Assembly (NCBI RefSeq): GCF_963678635.1
Contig: NC_087066.1
Span: forward strand, 8,709,954-8,773,953
Reading direction: 5' to 3'
Source: Symsagittifera roscoffensis
Taxonomy: Eukaryota > Xenacoelomorpha > Acoela > Convolutidae
DNA length: 64,000 nt
The notes below the pieces were generated by a model. The model ran no database searches, was not told the origin of the DNA, and saw nothing but the letters and a program-made list of their open reading frames with translations. Within the stretch, counting starts at the first letter, position 1. The number at the start of each line of letters is the position of its first letter. Of this stretch, positions 12,891 to 24,831 are shown one piece after another. The translations under genes and the position numbers were made by a program.

Positions 12891-13136
12891 AGAACTCGGA
12901 AAGATGGAAGTTGCTCCGGGTGACAACTGGTTCGCTTATCAGTTAACTCCCGGTGCGTACATCTGGGTGGGAGTCGCGTATCTTTTCGAAGCAGCTTGCT
13001 AATCAGCAGGACTCCGATAAGGAGGAGCCGAGTGTGGACCGAATACGCACAGCAAATATCAAATAAAAAATTCAACAGTTCAGCTGAAAGTTATTATGGG
13101 TTTGCTTGGCTGAGAGACCTTATAAACGCAGATCAA
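12891..13136 (+). pseudogene. Exon-like fragment of unknown gene, frame-broken
   Basis: A GC-richer island immediately after the gap starts after a good acceptor (ttttcttcag, AG at 12889-12890) and ends at a good donor (gatcaa|gtaaga). No single frame is open throughout. One frame gives an exon-like peptide to 13002 with 'APGDNWFAYQLTPGAYIWVG'. Another is open from 12924 to the donor with 'WTEYAQQISNKKFNSSAESY'. This fits an exon disrupted by a frameshift, or two overlapping remnants. I do not recognise the protein, and the missing sequence in the gap limits the call. Confidence 0.35.
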
Positions 13137-14465
13137 GTAAGACAATCTTCCGAAATGTTTTACATATTTTTCCATGTGAAGGGGGACGAATGAGTGAAAG
13201 TTATGTTGCGATTCCCTTTCGAGTTACCCTGGTTGATGTGATTAGTTTCGGTCGAAAGCAATTTCGAAACCAAGTTCTTAAATTACAGGTGGGAGTTATG
13301 TTCAAAAAGTTTCGAATTGTAATCGAACACAAATCAAATCAGAAGTTCAAAATAATAGTCGACCAAACCTCACAGTCGAAACAAAATGTCGAATCAAAAT
13401 TATACACAAAATTGTGTGGTCGACTGTGAAAAGTGTGGTCGAAACATAATCGAAAGTTTAGCCGGGTCAAAAAATAGCCAGGTCTTTTCTGTTATAGGGC
13501 CCAAATGAAAATTGATGATTGAGCTTCAATTTTTGAAAGATTTAATTTTTTTTCTGTGATTGTGAAGTTCAACCAATCAGATTTGAGCAATATGATCTAA
13601 TTTCAAAGCAACCAAAAGGTCAATTTTGGCCTATAAAAGAAAAGACCCAAATAGCCGAACACAATGCCAGAAATTGGTCTAAAACAATGTTAAACAAAAA
13701 TTGAAACAGCCAAAATTTTTATCACAACATACTCAAAGATATTTTCAAAAAGACTTGTAAGCAACTACAAAAGTAAATCGACCTTAAGCTAAAATTGCAT
13801 TTGGTTTTGTTATAACATGCAGCAAAGTTGTAAGAAAGATTGTTTTGCCATATTATTTTTTTAGTTTGTGATAAAAATTATAGGATTTTTTAAATTTTCT
13901 TTATCGGGAAGAATATTCTTTGATCGGATTTTATTAGATATTAGTGGATTATAGGATAAAATTGAATATGGATCTACAGGCACAATGAAACAAAAATTTT
14001 TTGAACCAGTTGTAGAAAAATCGTGATTAATGGGCAAGAAATTATATCTGCAAAAAAGTCAACATCTGAAAAATTGTTTTTGTGTTAGCCGGTTCTATTT
14101 TTTTTTCATTTTTTTAAATACCACTGTCTAAAACAAGAAATAAATTTCTGCAAACATTAAAACACAGAAAAATTAAGTCATTTTTTGTTAAATAATGATG
14201 TTCACTGGCTTTTTCAAGTCCAATTTGTCAAAACATCTAAATGTCTATTAACTTACATCTTAATAAATTTTCAAGCTAAATCGGAAGTTCTGGAAATTGT
14301 GCCCGGAAACGAAGCTATTCAAATGAAACGTCTCTTTTCTAATCTTAGCACTTTAATAACTAACTTTGGCGAAATAAAAGTCATCATTAATCATTTGATA
14401 GTTTTTTCACACTGTTTTCCATAATCATATTCTTTCGCAAATTGTATGTGTTCAATTTTCAAGTT
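13137..14465. other. No gene seen; patch rich in GTCGA words
   Basis: From about 13240 to 13460 the words 'gtcga' and 'tcgaa' recur many times, including a dyad around 'gtcgacca...tggtcgac'. The rest is AT-rich and featureless. Confidence 0.5.
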
Positions 14466-16045
14466 TGAGAAGTCAATTTTAAGAAATATCAGAGATTTTG
14501 GTTTCAGTGAAAAAGGGTTGAGGTACAAAATTATTGCTCGAAAATGCAAAAAAACAGCCGTATTTTAAAAAAAAAAATTTTTTAATGTGAGATTTTGATT
14601 TCAATCAAAATCAAAAGTGCGAGATGTGGGATGCGGATAAATTAGCGGATAATCCCAAACTTTTTAACAGTAAATCATGACCTTCGGAGAAGTCATTTTG
14701 TGAATTTTTGAAAGTTTTTTCAATAATTTTTTTGACTTTTCTCAAAAACTTTCCTCCTATATCTGAGATTTTGGGCTCATAGGTAAACCGGTTGTGGAAA
14801 GCTCCTCTGCATGAAGGTATACGCACAAATTGTCTTACGAAAAAACTTACACCCTCGGAAATGTCACCCTATTCTGAGATTTTATTAAAACCGCTGTCTA
14901 AAACAAGAAAAAAAATTTCTGAAAAACTTATTGTATGTCAATTAAGGATGTTCATTGGCTTCTATATATGTCTATAAATTTACGTCCTAATAAATTTTCA
15001 AGCTAAGCAGGAAGTTCTGGAAATCATGCCCGGACACGAAGCATTTCAATCGCCGCGTTTGTTTTCTTAATTCAGCACTTCAATATATATACATCGGCAA
15101 AACAAAAGTGGTCAAAAAATTGGACAGTTTTTTCACACTGGTTTCCAAAAGAATATTGTCTCACAATATGTATGTGTCCAAACTTTTTGACTTTTCTCGA
15201 AAACTACAATCCCAAATCTGAGGTTCTGGTTTCAATAGGTAGAGCGGTACAAGAAGAAGCGAACAAAATTTTTTGACACAAAATGTTATGGCCCTCGTAA
15301 ATTCAATTTTTTTTCTATTGTGTTTTTAAACTTTTGACTTTTCTGGAAAACTACCCTTCAAAATCTGAGGTTTCGATTTCAATCAAAAGTACGGGTTTTG
15401 AGAAGTTCCTTGATTTAGCGGATAAGTTTTCTTATAAGAAATTGTGAATCTCGGAAAAGTCAATTTGTGAATTTTCGACCGTTTTTACAAACTTTTTGAC
15501 TTTTCTCAAAAGCTTCCCTCCTAAACCTGAAATTATGGGTTCAATGGAAAAACAAGTTGTGGAAAACGCTTCTACATGAACGTCTACAAACAAATTGTAT
15601 TAGTATAACAATTACGTCCTCGAAAATTTCGATCAATTTCTATGATTTTTCAACAGTTTTTTTGCAGTTTTTGATTTAATGACCGATTTTTGAAACTTGA
15701 CTTTTCTCTAAAACACTCAATCTGATATCAAGGGTTTAATCAGTTCAACAGGTTGTGGGTTGTGGGAAGACTATTTACCCAAGAAGTGACGCCCTAAAAG
15801 CTGCACAAAACGTTTATGTCACTGGTAAAATTTCAAAATCACAAAAATTTTCACGCATATTTTAAGAGCATCAACTAAAGTTTTGGGTAAAACACAATTT
15901 TTAAAACTTTGAAATTGTTTATTTCTTCTAGCATCAGTACAACAAAATCAAAAATTATCAAACAGATATCTGTGCTCCCGCTAAAAAAAAACAATTCAAA
16001 AATATCAAACAAGTACCTCTAGCTTCATCTGGGCCGCTAGAGAAA
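14466..16045 (+). repeat. R1 dispersed repeat, longest copy with tandem subunits
   Basis: At least five degenerate subunits of roughly 160-250 bp are arranged head to tail. Each carries versions of 'gacttttctcgaaaactac', 'aatctgaggtt', 'ggttgtggaaagctcctc' and 'accctcggaaaagtcaa' (for example at 14587, 14746, 15200, 15360 and 15510). The copy then continues through the same terminal segment as at 1-285 and ends in 'ctagcttcatctgggc' at about 16030. Confidence 0.8.
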
Positions 16046-16200
16046 TTTAATTGAAGATTCTTTTGAACTGAAATTACAAAGTGAGTCATTGTGTGAAATC
16101 ATTCTTTCGACTTTCACTGGGAATTATAATTTCATTAAGAGCTTTCATATCTTGAATTCCGAATATTCAATCACGAATTGATACTACGTTTTTGAACTTT

Positions 16201-16676
16201 TTGTTCCGACTTTCGATACGAAAGTAACGGAATATTTGTGCTCGAGTGGGTTTTTTTTCTGACAAATTTCGAATTTTTTAACAAGCCATTTTTGACGGAA
16301 TATTTTTATATCATTCGAAAGGTATTGTTCTCCTGAGCTTTAATTTGAAAAGATATTTCTTTTGTGATAATTTTTCGTTAAGTTATGTGGGTTTAAAAAT
16401 TGCCGTTTTGGCCATTTTGGGGCTATTAACGCGCGATATATTTCACGCTCTTAACGCGTAAGCGGAGATTTAATCCGTCTTAGAAATTGTTCCAAATTGG
16501 TTGAAAGAAACTTATTTACCATGATTGATTTGTTACAAGGAGTAAAATCTATCCTTTTGTACTTTATATGGCGAGTGGGGGATGATTTTTATAAGAAATA
16601 TCAAATTTTAGAAAAAAAAATCATTTTATTTTATTACATTTAATTTTCTTAATGTCGATGAAGTATCACTGTTCCA
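16201..16676 (-). mobile_element. DHE element, inverted, left end lost
   Basis: Begins with an intact right-end hairpin in reverse (gttccgactttcgatacgaa...). It keeps the internal palindrome 'cgcgcgatatatttcacgct' and the 'tatggcgagtgggggatga' landmark. It breaks off at about 16676 right where the BEL/Pao remnant starts, so one of the two events truncated the other. Confidence 0.88.
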
Positions 16677-16714
16677 GATGACGGGAAAGAGTTTTCTTAA
16701 CATATCAACCAATA

Positions 16715-17690
16715 ATGTCTCGTGTCCCCAGAACGGGTGTCACATGGTATTTGCTCTTTCGAAAGTACCGGAGTAGATTATTTTGGTCCAATCGAAGTCA
16801 AGTTTTTGCGGAGAAGCTTGAAAAGATGGTGTTGCCTCTTCACTTGTCTTGCAACACGAGCAGTTCACATTGGGATCGTTCATTCTTTAGATAGTGAATC
16901 TTGTCTAGCAGCAACAACAAGGTTCATTGCCAGGCGAGGGCAGCCAAAAACAATCCTCCTGATTGATAACGGCATCAACTTTGTAGGTGCTGCAAAAGAA
17001 TTAGAGCAGATAACCACATGGAACTAACTAGAAATCCAGGAGAAATTTACGCTCAGTATTATAGTTTGGAAATTCAAATCCTCTGGAGCTCCTAATTTTG
17101 GTAGGATCTGGCAGCGTTTAGCCAGAAGCCGCAGTTCTTGGATCTGGATCTATAACAGATGAGACTTTGAGCACAACGATGTGTCAGGTGGAGCAAACAC
17201 TGAACGCAAGACCACTGACACCGGTGAGCAACGACCCTTGTGATCTTGAATCACTGACTCCGAATCATTTTCTCATTGGTAGACCCATTATATCTGTTCC
17301 TTATATTAATAACACTGGAAAGATATTCAAATTTAAGAAAAGCCTTCAAAACCTCGCAATACAGACATGATTTGGCAAAGGTGGTCAAGATAATATCTAC
17401 TTTAGTGGAATACGAGAACTAAGCGGAATGTAGAGCAACATAGAAATCCGAGCGTGGGCGACTTAGTATGGCTGATTGACTATTTGATCAAACGTTTTGA
17501 TTACAAAATGGCACGAGTAGTGAAGAAAAGGAGAGAGTTATTCGATCAGCCTCTGTCAAGACATCATCTGGGGTGTACAAGAGGCCCCTGATGAAACTAA
17601 GTGTTTTCCAGAGGAAAACGAGGCCGGCGATGTTCTTGCCAGCACACAAACTGAAGCTGAAAAACCTTTAAAAAAACTTCTTTGTTAATT
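16715..17690 (+). pseudogene. BEL/Pao LTR-retrotransposon integrase remnant
   Basis: Integrase normally joins retroelement cDNA to host DNA. The first frame (16722-17027) shows the core start 'GVDYFGPIEV', 'CLATRAVHIGIVHSLDSESC', 'RRGQPKTILLIDNGINFVGA', all typical of BEL/Pao integrases. A shifted frame carries 'APNFGRIWQRLARS'; the family usually has Glu where Gln stands in WQRL, so the third catalytic residue appears lost. A third frame (17167-17370) has 'LTPNHFLIGRP', and a fourth (about 17450-17520) 'PSVGDLVWLIDYLIKRFDYK', the C-terminal domain. At least three frameshifts or stops make it dead. No LTRs, RT or protease are seen nearby. Confidence 0.9.
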
Positions 17691-18594
17691 TCAAAGTAAA
17701 TCATGGTCGAAATAGTTCACCGTTTTTATCATTTAATTAGTTTTGTGGTCATTTGACTCATATTGCTATGCCAAAAAGCCGGATGTACTTATTTGATTAT
17801 TATGTGACCAAGTTGCCAAAGTTTGTTTTATATCTCTAAAAAGAACACATTTCCGGTGCTAACGAGCTTCTTGGCCTCAAAACATGGACCTTGTAGCTCA
17901 TCATATTTACCCTTAATCCATGCTACATACTATGCTGGCTTACGCTACATCCATTAAAAGCCAAAAAACTATTTATTCTTTCCATATTTGGCCCAGTTTT
18001 AGGGGTCTAAAAATTACCTAAAATTGTAAAAATATTTATTTCTTTTTTCTTATCAAAAAAAAAAAAAAAGAAATGGCTTGTGAAGCTCAGAGAATAAATT
18101 GAGTATCCAGCAATTGGCAGCTCCTTTTTTTGAGTTCAGATCAAGATTAGATCACTTGTTAGATACAGTCCTTCAAAACCTGTGAGCATTTTTTTTTTAT
18201 TTGGAAAAAGATTGCTAAAAGTTGGAGCGGATCAAGGGCGGCATAACGCTCCTTCTTTTGTTAAGAATTAGCAGCCGTTAAAAGTCAGAGCATTCACGGC
18301 TTTGCCATGAAACGAGCAGTGTGGTTGAAATTTGACTTCTTTCAACGCTATCTTGGCTTGAAGTTTTGTTTTGATCATGAGCGTTTTCAATTTTCATAAC
18401 CTTCAACTTCAAAAAAATGCTATCATGACTCGGAGCTTCAAAATTAACGTTTCCATTCTCCGATTTTAACTAGCCACTATTTATGTTAAAAATTACAAGA
18501 GGAAAAATAAACAAGAAAAATTAACTCTAAATTGTATTCAAATATATAATCATGATAGATAGCCTTGAAGGAAAATTGATTTCAGAAACAAAGT
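17691..18594. other. No gene seen; poly-A run
   Basis: AT-rich spacer with an A-run at about 18054-18069. No similarity recognised. Confidence 0.5.
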
Positions 18595-18864
18595 ATGAAG
18601 AGTTATCTTTCATTGAAGTTCGCGCAAACTGAAAGTTTGAAAGGTGGTTTGATAGGTGGTTTCAGCACATATTTCAATATAAATTTTTCAATACAAAAGT
18701 TGAAGCTCGCGCAAGCTGAAAGTTTGAAAGATCGTTTAAACACATGGTTCAATACAAAGCTCAAGTTAGCATTTGAAGAAATTCAACTCCAAAAAGATCA
18801 AGCAAAAGTCGATGATTCAATAAGAAGTTCCATATCAAAAAATCTTTCGTTTGAATGCTCATAA
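18595..18864 (+). CDS. Possible short ORF with internal repeat, unknown
   Basis: An 89-codon ATG frame, rich in Lys, Gln, Leu and Ser, that contains two copies of a motif: 'LKFAQTESLKGGLIGGFSTY' and 'LKLAQAESLKDRLNTWFNTK'. The DNA repeat ('tcgcgcaaactgaaagtttg' / 'tcgcgcaagctgaaagtttg', about 100 bp apart) underlies it. It would fold mainly as amphipathic helix. There are no clear splice sites and no recognised family. It may be chance coding of a tandem DNA repeat. Confidence 0.2.
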   Translation: MKSYLSLKFAQTESLKGGLIGGFSTYFNINFSIQKLKLAQAESLKDRLNTWFNTKLKLAFEEIQLQKDQAKVDDSIRSSISKNLSFECS

Positions 18865-19751
18865 ATATGTTCAAGATTCAGCTATAATTAAGTGATGTTC
18901 TGAATTTGAAAATGTATTTATGAATTTAAATATGAATCATATTTTAACCAGTTAAAGGTCAGACCAGTTTTCTCAAGTTGCTTAAAGTTTATCAAAAATG
19001 ACAAAAACTAAGTCAGATTTTCGAAGGGCAACTATTTTTTTTTTGGAAATTCAAAAGTTTTTTTTTCAACACTTGAAACATTTTTAAACTAAATTAGAAG
19101 TACTGTCGAAAAACATAATTTTCTTTGAATTTTACGCAACTTCATTTGATATAAATGAACGTATAAAGCATGAAAATGAAAGATGTTTCAATTCAAACTT
19201 TTTTAACGAGAGTTTGATTTTAAAAACACATCGAAACATATACTTGCACATGTTTTTAGCGCTAGCAAACAAAAAGAATTTTTTAAATTGTCGATTAACA
19301 AAGAAGACATCTCTTTAGGTGGCGAAGTTTTTTTGTTTCAGGAATGCTCTGATAAGTGCAGAAACATCATTCATACTTGAAAGTGCATCCATAACTGCAT
19401 TCAATTTGTATAAATGCACTTATGAATGCGGGCACCATGATTGAACGCACTTTTCATATTCAGAATCAATTGCTAGGAAATGTTCTCTACTTGGGGTTGG
19501 TTTTAAAAACTTGTCTACCATAAACTGTTCTTAGAACTCCAAAAGTTTCGAAGTGGAATAATTTTTTCTTCGAAATTCGGTGGTTGAAAAAATCAAAAGA
19601 ATCCAGTCATTTGTTTTCAGTTTCTTTGAGTTGATCGTAACTTTGCTGTCTGCTGACCATGTTTTAGGTTTACTTGTTTGAGATTTCAAAAACTGGTAGT
19701 GTGATTGTTAGTTATACCAAACCAGTTCATATACAAAGCATTATTTTTCAG
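18865..19751. other. Upstream of or intronic to the three-exon gene; no exon seen
   Basis: AT-rich. It ends in the acceptor tract 'ttatttttcag' (AG at 19750-19751). At about 19374-19450 near-palindromic words around 'gcattcatAA...tgcacttatgaatgc' recur, without clear meaning. Confidence 0.4.
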
Positions 19752-19937
19752 TTCGACTGGTTTCGAACAGATGTGGACGAAGCACAGCTGCAAGCGGACC
19801 AAGAGCCTGCAGAGTTTTGGAACCGATTCAAGAATAACGAAGAAATTTTGGCTATTACCCGGATTCGTTATAGGGTTCTACAAACTCCTGAGGGTGATGT
19901 TGTGGTGGACGCATGGGATCCCCAAGGCCATATAAAG
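19752..19937 (+). CDS. Unknown host gene, internal exon (62 codons)
   Basis: A clean exon: acceptor tatttttcag, phase 0 at both ends, donor aag|gtaaat. The peptide starts FDWFRTDVDEAQLQADQEPA and ends TPEGDVVVDAWDPQGHIK. Composition (acidic, Trp-rich, no stops) and GC content stand out from the flanking sequence. It joins in phase with the exons at 22650 and 24832. The family is not recognised, and the 5' end of the gene (start codon) was not found, so upstream exons are probably missing from this reading. Confidence 0.72.
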
Positions 19938-22649
19938 GTAAATTTAGGTTATCTGATTTTAAGTCACTTATTAAATGGTTTCAGACCAAGTTTCTTATGA
20001 CGTATAGTTGTTCAGAGATGTTTTTTTTTTATTTAGAAGGGTTTCAGTATAATCGCAAATATTGCGTTTCATCAAAAGCGCGCTGTGAACTCTCAAAGAA
20101 AAATTTTAAAAGAAACAGCGAGCTTTTTCGTTAATTTCTAGATGCAAATAATTTCCTCTTCAAGATAATTAATTGATCCAGCCCAAACAAAATGTGAAAA
20201 TTTTAATGGAGTCAGTAGACTTAAAAAATTGCTACTTTTGAAAACTTTTTTAAAAGGGAATGACACAAAAATTCAACATCGAGAAAGCATATTTTTACAC
20301 AGGAAATTAGCGCGTGCAAAAGAGTTTGGAAACTACAGTCTGCTCAAGGCATTATTAATCATCAAAACAAATTGCTTCTATAGCAGATACTATTCACCAG
20401 ACACTTGTCAATTTACATATATTTCTGATATGTAGGGACATCAAAAAGCCAGAAAGGCCTAGTCAAGTGATGCCTGGATAAAGCAGCACAATTTCAAACA
20501 TCCTAGGTTTTAAGAGGTTTAAATTAAAATGTTATATTAGTTGTCCCAACCCTGCAACTCAACTCGTAAAAGAAAATATATATCACTTCCTTATTGTTTG
20601 TGATAATCGTGAAAGCTATGTTAAAATGTAATTGACTAGCCTAGAGGTCAAGAGGTTTGTAAAATTTACAACAGCATAAAAATTTGTGGAAAATCAAATA
20701 GTTTCCTGATCCGTAAACCTATTCTCTGAAGACTTTGACCAATGAAATTATTCGCTGGCCTGAGTATTTACCAACTCTTTCAGTTTTCACGTTCTAATTC
20801 TTTGAGTCCAGAATAGCGCTGTTTGCACAGTGCTGTCCTAAGCTATCCAAACAAAACCAAAAATTGAAAACTTTAATAGTTTTTTTTTCCTAAAATGAAG
20901 TGACATTCCAAAGCTATGATCAGACAAAAATGCTTCAAAATAAATTGCAATTTTTTTTGCAGAGTTTGGGTGCAAACTTTCACCCGAAAATTTGATTAGT
21001 TTTAGCTGTTTTTAGTCAATCAAAATTTGCAAAAACTACCGAGTATGTGCTTAGTTTCAGCCTAAGAAATTTATAAAATTGAGTCTTCAAACGTCTAAAC
21101 ATTGTTTTCAATTGAAAAATTGGTGTTTCATGTAGCAAAATTTGCTTTTTTGTCAGTAAAGATTAAAAAACTATGTTCACAAACTTTGTTAAATGGAAAA
21201 AAATCATGAAAAGAAAAATGTATTTGCTCACCAATTGATCAGTTGGTTGTTGGTGAAAAATTTGATTTTGTAAAAACGCTTAAAACGAGCCATCTTTGAG
21301 CTGCAATATTCCGCCTAAATATTGCCAAATGAAAACACCAATATTAAAAAAAAACGAACAGTTTATTAGCAAATTGAAATAATTTTCAAGAAGCAAGTGT
21401 AAGTCAACTCCACATTTAAGTTTTTATTTACACATTTTGATAATGCACATAATTTTACATAGCCTTACTAAAGTATGAACAAGGCAATCAGAAAAAAAAA
21501 CTCAAATAAATTTGAAGTCGTGCCATGACAGTTTATAATAGGTTGTCACCGGGCAATTTTTTTAAATAGAGATATATAGTAATTCTTAAATCTTACTTTA
21601 ATTTTTCTGTAAGTCAGTACGTCATCGGAGGATACATTTTGATGAAATTTGTCCCTGAAAATTGTTACAGACCTTTTGAAAAAAGTATTTTCTATGTATT
21701 TACAGTTAAGTTTTTCAAATAAGTAAATTTTTTTGTTTGTAGAATTTCTTCGATTTGACAATTTTCATATTTGGTTTTTTATAAAATGGTAGTCGTTTGT
21801 TTTTGATTTTGCAAAAATGGCAAACCAATCTTCTAGTAGCTTAAGAAATTCAAAATAGCAATTGAAAGTAGCAAATGAGCAACTGGAAAATTCAGAGTAG
21901 CAATTCTGGTAAAAATGTATGCCTTTTCTGCTCTCATATTTTTTGTCTGTTAAGGACAAAGTTTCAAAACAAAGCAATTACAACTTCTAAATTGCTATAT
22001 TTTTTTCCGGAAAGTGTTAACCAATGCTGTTCTGATGTCAGAGTGTTGCAAAGTTAAACCGGTTTCAGTCGATCTAAATTTTCAAATTTTACTTGATTTA
22101 ATAATTAGGTTGAAATGTGAATCCATTTGCCCGAGAGAGAAACAAAGAATTTGCCACTAACCCACGAAATAAGACAAACATTTTTCATAAACACTTTTTT
22201 GTAAAATATGCAACAGCCTATCATTGTGTTGATTTTTAGCGACAAACCATTTTTTGCCAATTTTTTTAATGCCTACGTCGCAGAAAATTTGGCCTCCATA
22301 GGGTCCTTATGGGAATTTTGGAGAGCTCAGAATGTCAATTTGGTCAATCTAAAAATACAAAAAAAATCATATTAGTTGAAAATCCCATCCCCTATCAAAG
22401 AATATTAGGGTTGTTTTTCTAGGAAAATTATCGTTGCAGGAGGCAAAAAAAATGCTAATCAACCAAAATTTGAACAAAAACTCCATCATAGATTTTATCA
22501 AACCAAATTTATTCTAAAGTTTTATCAAACGTAATTTAGGTTAAGACAGAGTTTTAAAAAATAAATAAAAACAAACAGCAAAAACTCAAAAAATGTGAAA
22601 AAGGAACAATTTCATTGCACATACCTACCGATCGCAAAAAGTGAGACAG

Positions 22650-22796
22650 CAGGCTCGCAATGAAGAATTTTTGGAAGCTGCAGAAATTTTAACAACATTA
22701 TGTTCACCAATGACAGCACTAAAAGAAAGCAATTTATCGGAGAACAAAATTGCTTGTATCAGAAAGAAGCCTTCCATTCCTGTTTCATTAGGACAG
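22650..22796 (+). CDS. Unknown host gene, internal exon (49 codons)
   Basis: Open frame beginning QARNEEFLEAAEILTTLCSP and ending KKPSIPVSLGQ, with donor ggacag|gtatta in phase 0. The acceptor is the weak point. AG at 22648-22649 or 22651-22652 both keep phase 0, but the tract before it (cgcaaaaagtgagacag) is purine-rich and unlike the other acceptors. The content is mostly helical and Glu/Ala/Leu-rich. Intron 1 would be 2,712 bp and contains no recognised element. Confidence 0.62.
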
Positions 22797-22829
22797 GTAT
22801 TACGAAAATGTATGGGATTGGGTTTTTTA

Positions 22830-23467
22830 AATTTTTTTAAACTTTTTGAGACGCTCTGGAGAAACTTCTAGTTTTTTTTTTCAAAAATATAGTTTTTCTC
22901 GAAAATCTACCTATTTTCAAAAAAATGGTTCCAATGGAAAGTCCACCTGATCGCATGTTTGCATGCAAAAACCCTAAGCTCTGATACCTTAGAGTGTGTG
23001 TGGGGGGGGGAACTTTGACCAAAACTTTTGAATTTTTTACATTCTCAAAACTACCTCCGAAATCTAAAATATTGGTTTCATTTGAAGAACGGGATGTGGA
23101 GAGCTCCACTGTATAAACGGTTACTCCATTTTTTACACAAAAAGTTATGACCCTCGGAAAAGTCAAATTTTTGATTTTTTACCGTTTATTGAAACTTTTT
23201 GACTTCTCTCGAAAACTACCCACCCAAATCTAATGAGCAACATTTTAAGTATCTTTCAACCTAACAAGCTCTTCTTGTAATTACTTCAATTTTTTCAAAG
23301 AAAACTGAATTAATTGATGAAAATAACGCGTTTTGAAGTCATTAAATTGGGATTTACGTTCCTTTGCTAAGATTTAATTTTGAAATTACTCTTGCCCTTC
23401 CGCATCAATACAAAAATTTCAAAAATGATCAAACAGTTATTTCCACCTTTAGCTGGTCTCTAGTGTT
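22830..23467 (+). repeat. R1 dispersed repeat inside intron 2
   Basis: Three degenerate subunits ('ttttctcgaaaatctacc', 'tctcaaaactacctcc', 'tctctcgaaaactaccc') and the conserved end 'cacctttagctggtctctag' at about 23445-23464. The copy lies in the intron between the exons at 22796 and 24832. A G-run follows a GT-repeat at about 22996-23010. Confidence 0.78.
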
Positions 23468-23498
23468 CCGACTGGTTTTTAAAAAATGTCAAAATGAT

Positions 23499-23912
23499 AC
23501 GAGACTGCTCGAATCAGGGCGTAGCCCTGAATTTACCGACTGCTTTTAAGTGCTGAGGAAAAGTGGTTCCTTGTAAAAACCATTGAATCAAGGTAAATTT
23601 TAAAAAAATAAAAAAATATATGAGATTTGTTTTCGTAAATCTTTTCCCCACGCGCTATGTAAAGTACGAAGGGATTTTTTTTGCATATATTAAAATTTAA
23701 AATAGTACAAATAGCATGCCTCAATTCAATTTGGAAAGATTTCAGCGACGGATCAAATCTCCGCCTATGAGTTATTAGCCCAAACTATATCATCCTATTA
23801 TCCCAAATTGGCCAAATTGGCAATCTGTAAACCCTCATAACTTCGCAAAAGTTGGTCTCATTGAAATATCTTTTGAACATTTTGTCAAAAAAGCTAGTTC
23901 TGAGAGATTCGA
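23499..23912 (+). mobile_element. DHE element inside intron 2, right end lost
   Basis: Left end 'acgagactgctcgaatcagg' with a perfect hairpin cagggc-gta-gccctg, then 'ccacgcgctatgtaaagtac', 'ttggccaaattggcaatctg' and 'cataacttcgcaaaa'. The right third with the terminal hairpin is missing. Diverged compared with the 62812 copy. Confidence 0.75.
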
Positions 23913-23954
23913 CCAATTAAATTTGACTTAGTAATCAGGTTCATGATAAAACTA

Positions 23955-24262
23955 TATCCGAATCCACTTTATGTTCGCGTGTGTTTCTTTAACTTATTGT
24001 TCCAGCTTTCGAAGAAATTGACGGAGCTTTTGTCCCCGGATTGTTTTCATTTCTCTAAAAAATGTGACTGTTTAACTCGCAATTTTTGACTCATTTAAAA
24101 ATATGATCCAAAATTAAAAATGAACAAAAAATTAAGTTATGTTTTCTCGATCTCAAATTTGTCTAGAGAAAAAACCAGCCCGAGCACAAACATTCCGTCA
24201 CTTTTTTTGAATGTCAAAACCATAGCTAAAGGGAAACACGAGCAAACATAAAGTGAACTTGA
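23955..24262. repeat. Large imperfect inverted repeat with two inverted DHE ends
   Basis: The sequence 'cactttatgttcgcgtgtgt' (about 23959) is mirrored by 'cgagcaaacataaagtg' (about 24241). Inside these arms lie two facing DHE right ends: 'tgttccagctttcgaag' at about 23999 and 'gagcacaaacattccgtcac' at about 24182. The whole is a ~300-bp foldback centred near 24110. Confidence 0.65.
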
Positions 24263-24547
24263 ATTTGTTTTTTCTCTTGAACCTGTTGTAAAAACTTAGT
24301 TCCTGCTAGTTTTGATCAAATTAAGTGAAGTTTGATTGAATTACTGTTCAAAAGGTGTAGCTAAAAAGGATAATTTTTTTCTTAACAACATCATTTCGTT
24401 GCCGTACCGAATAAATCCTTTATTTTTGACCGGGAATTTTTTTGAACCGTCTAAATAAATGAGGGATTTTTTGAAATTATTTTTGATCATGTCTGATCAG
24501 CAATTAGCTAAATCTATGCTATTTTCTAGTTAGAAAAAATTTCCAGA

Positions 24548-24606
24548 CGGTGCTCGAACCTCCGATCCAACGACATCTAGACGTTTGTTTTAACCGCTAG
24601 GCCACA
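24548..24606 (-). repeat. tRNA-like fragment (SINE head or tRNA pseudogene)
   Basis: On the minus strand it reads GTGGCCTAGCGGTTAA (A-box-like), and about 30 bases later GGTTCGAGCACC (B-box-like), in tRNA order and spacing. The A-box part is partly duplicated next to it ('ttaaccgctagg' at 24590 and again at 24620). It lacks full acceptor stems, so it is not called as a functional tRNA. Confidence 0.65.
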
Positions 24607-24831
24607 ATTTTGTTTTTTAACCGCTAGGTTTCAATTTTGTTTTTTGATACTTGTGTTTGAAACTTTGTTAACTTTTTGAATTCATTAATAGTGTTCCAAT
24701 TGTCTACTGAATGTTTTTCTGAATTTGAATTTAATGGTGAGATTTTGGCAAAACTGTTATTTACAGTATACATAATTTCAGTATATTATGGTACTTATGT
24801 CTAAGTTTTTTTTTGCTTTTGCCATTTTTAG

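Noticed and set aside
12603-13002. Frames running across the N gap
   Set aside because: Their open length is an artefact of undetermined bases.
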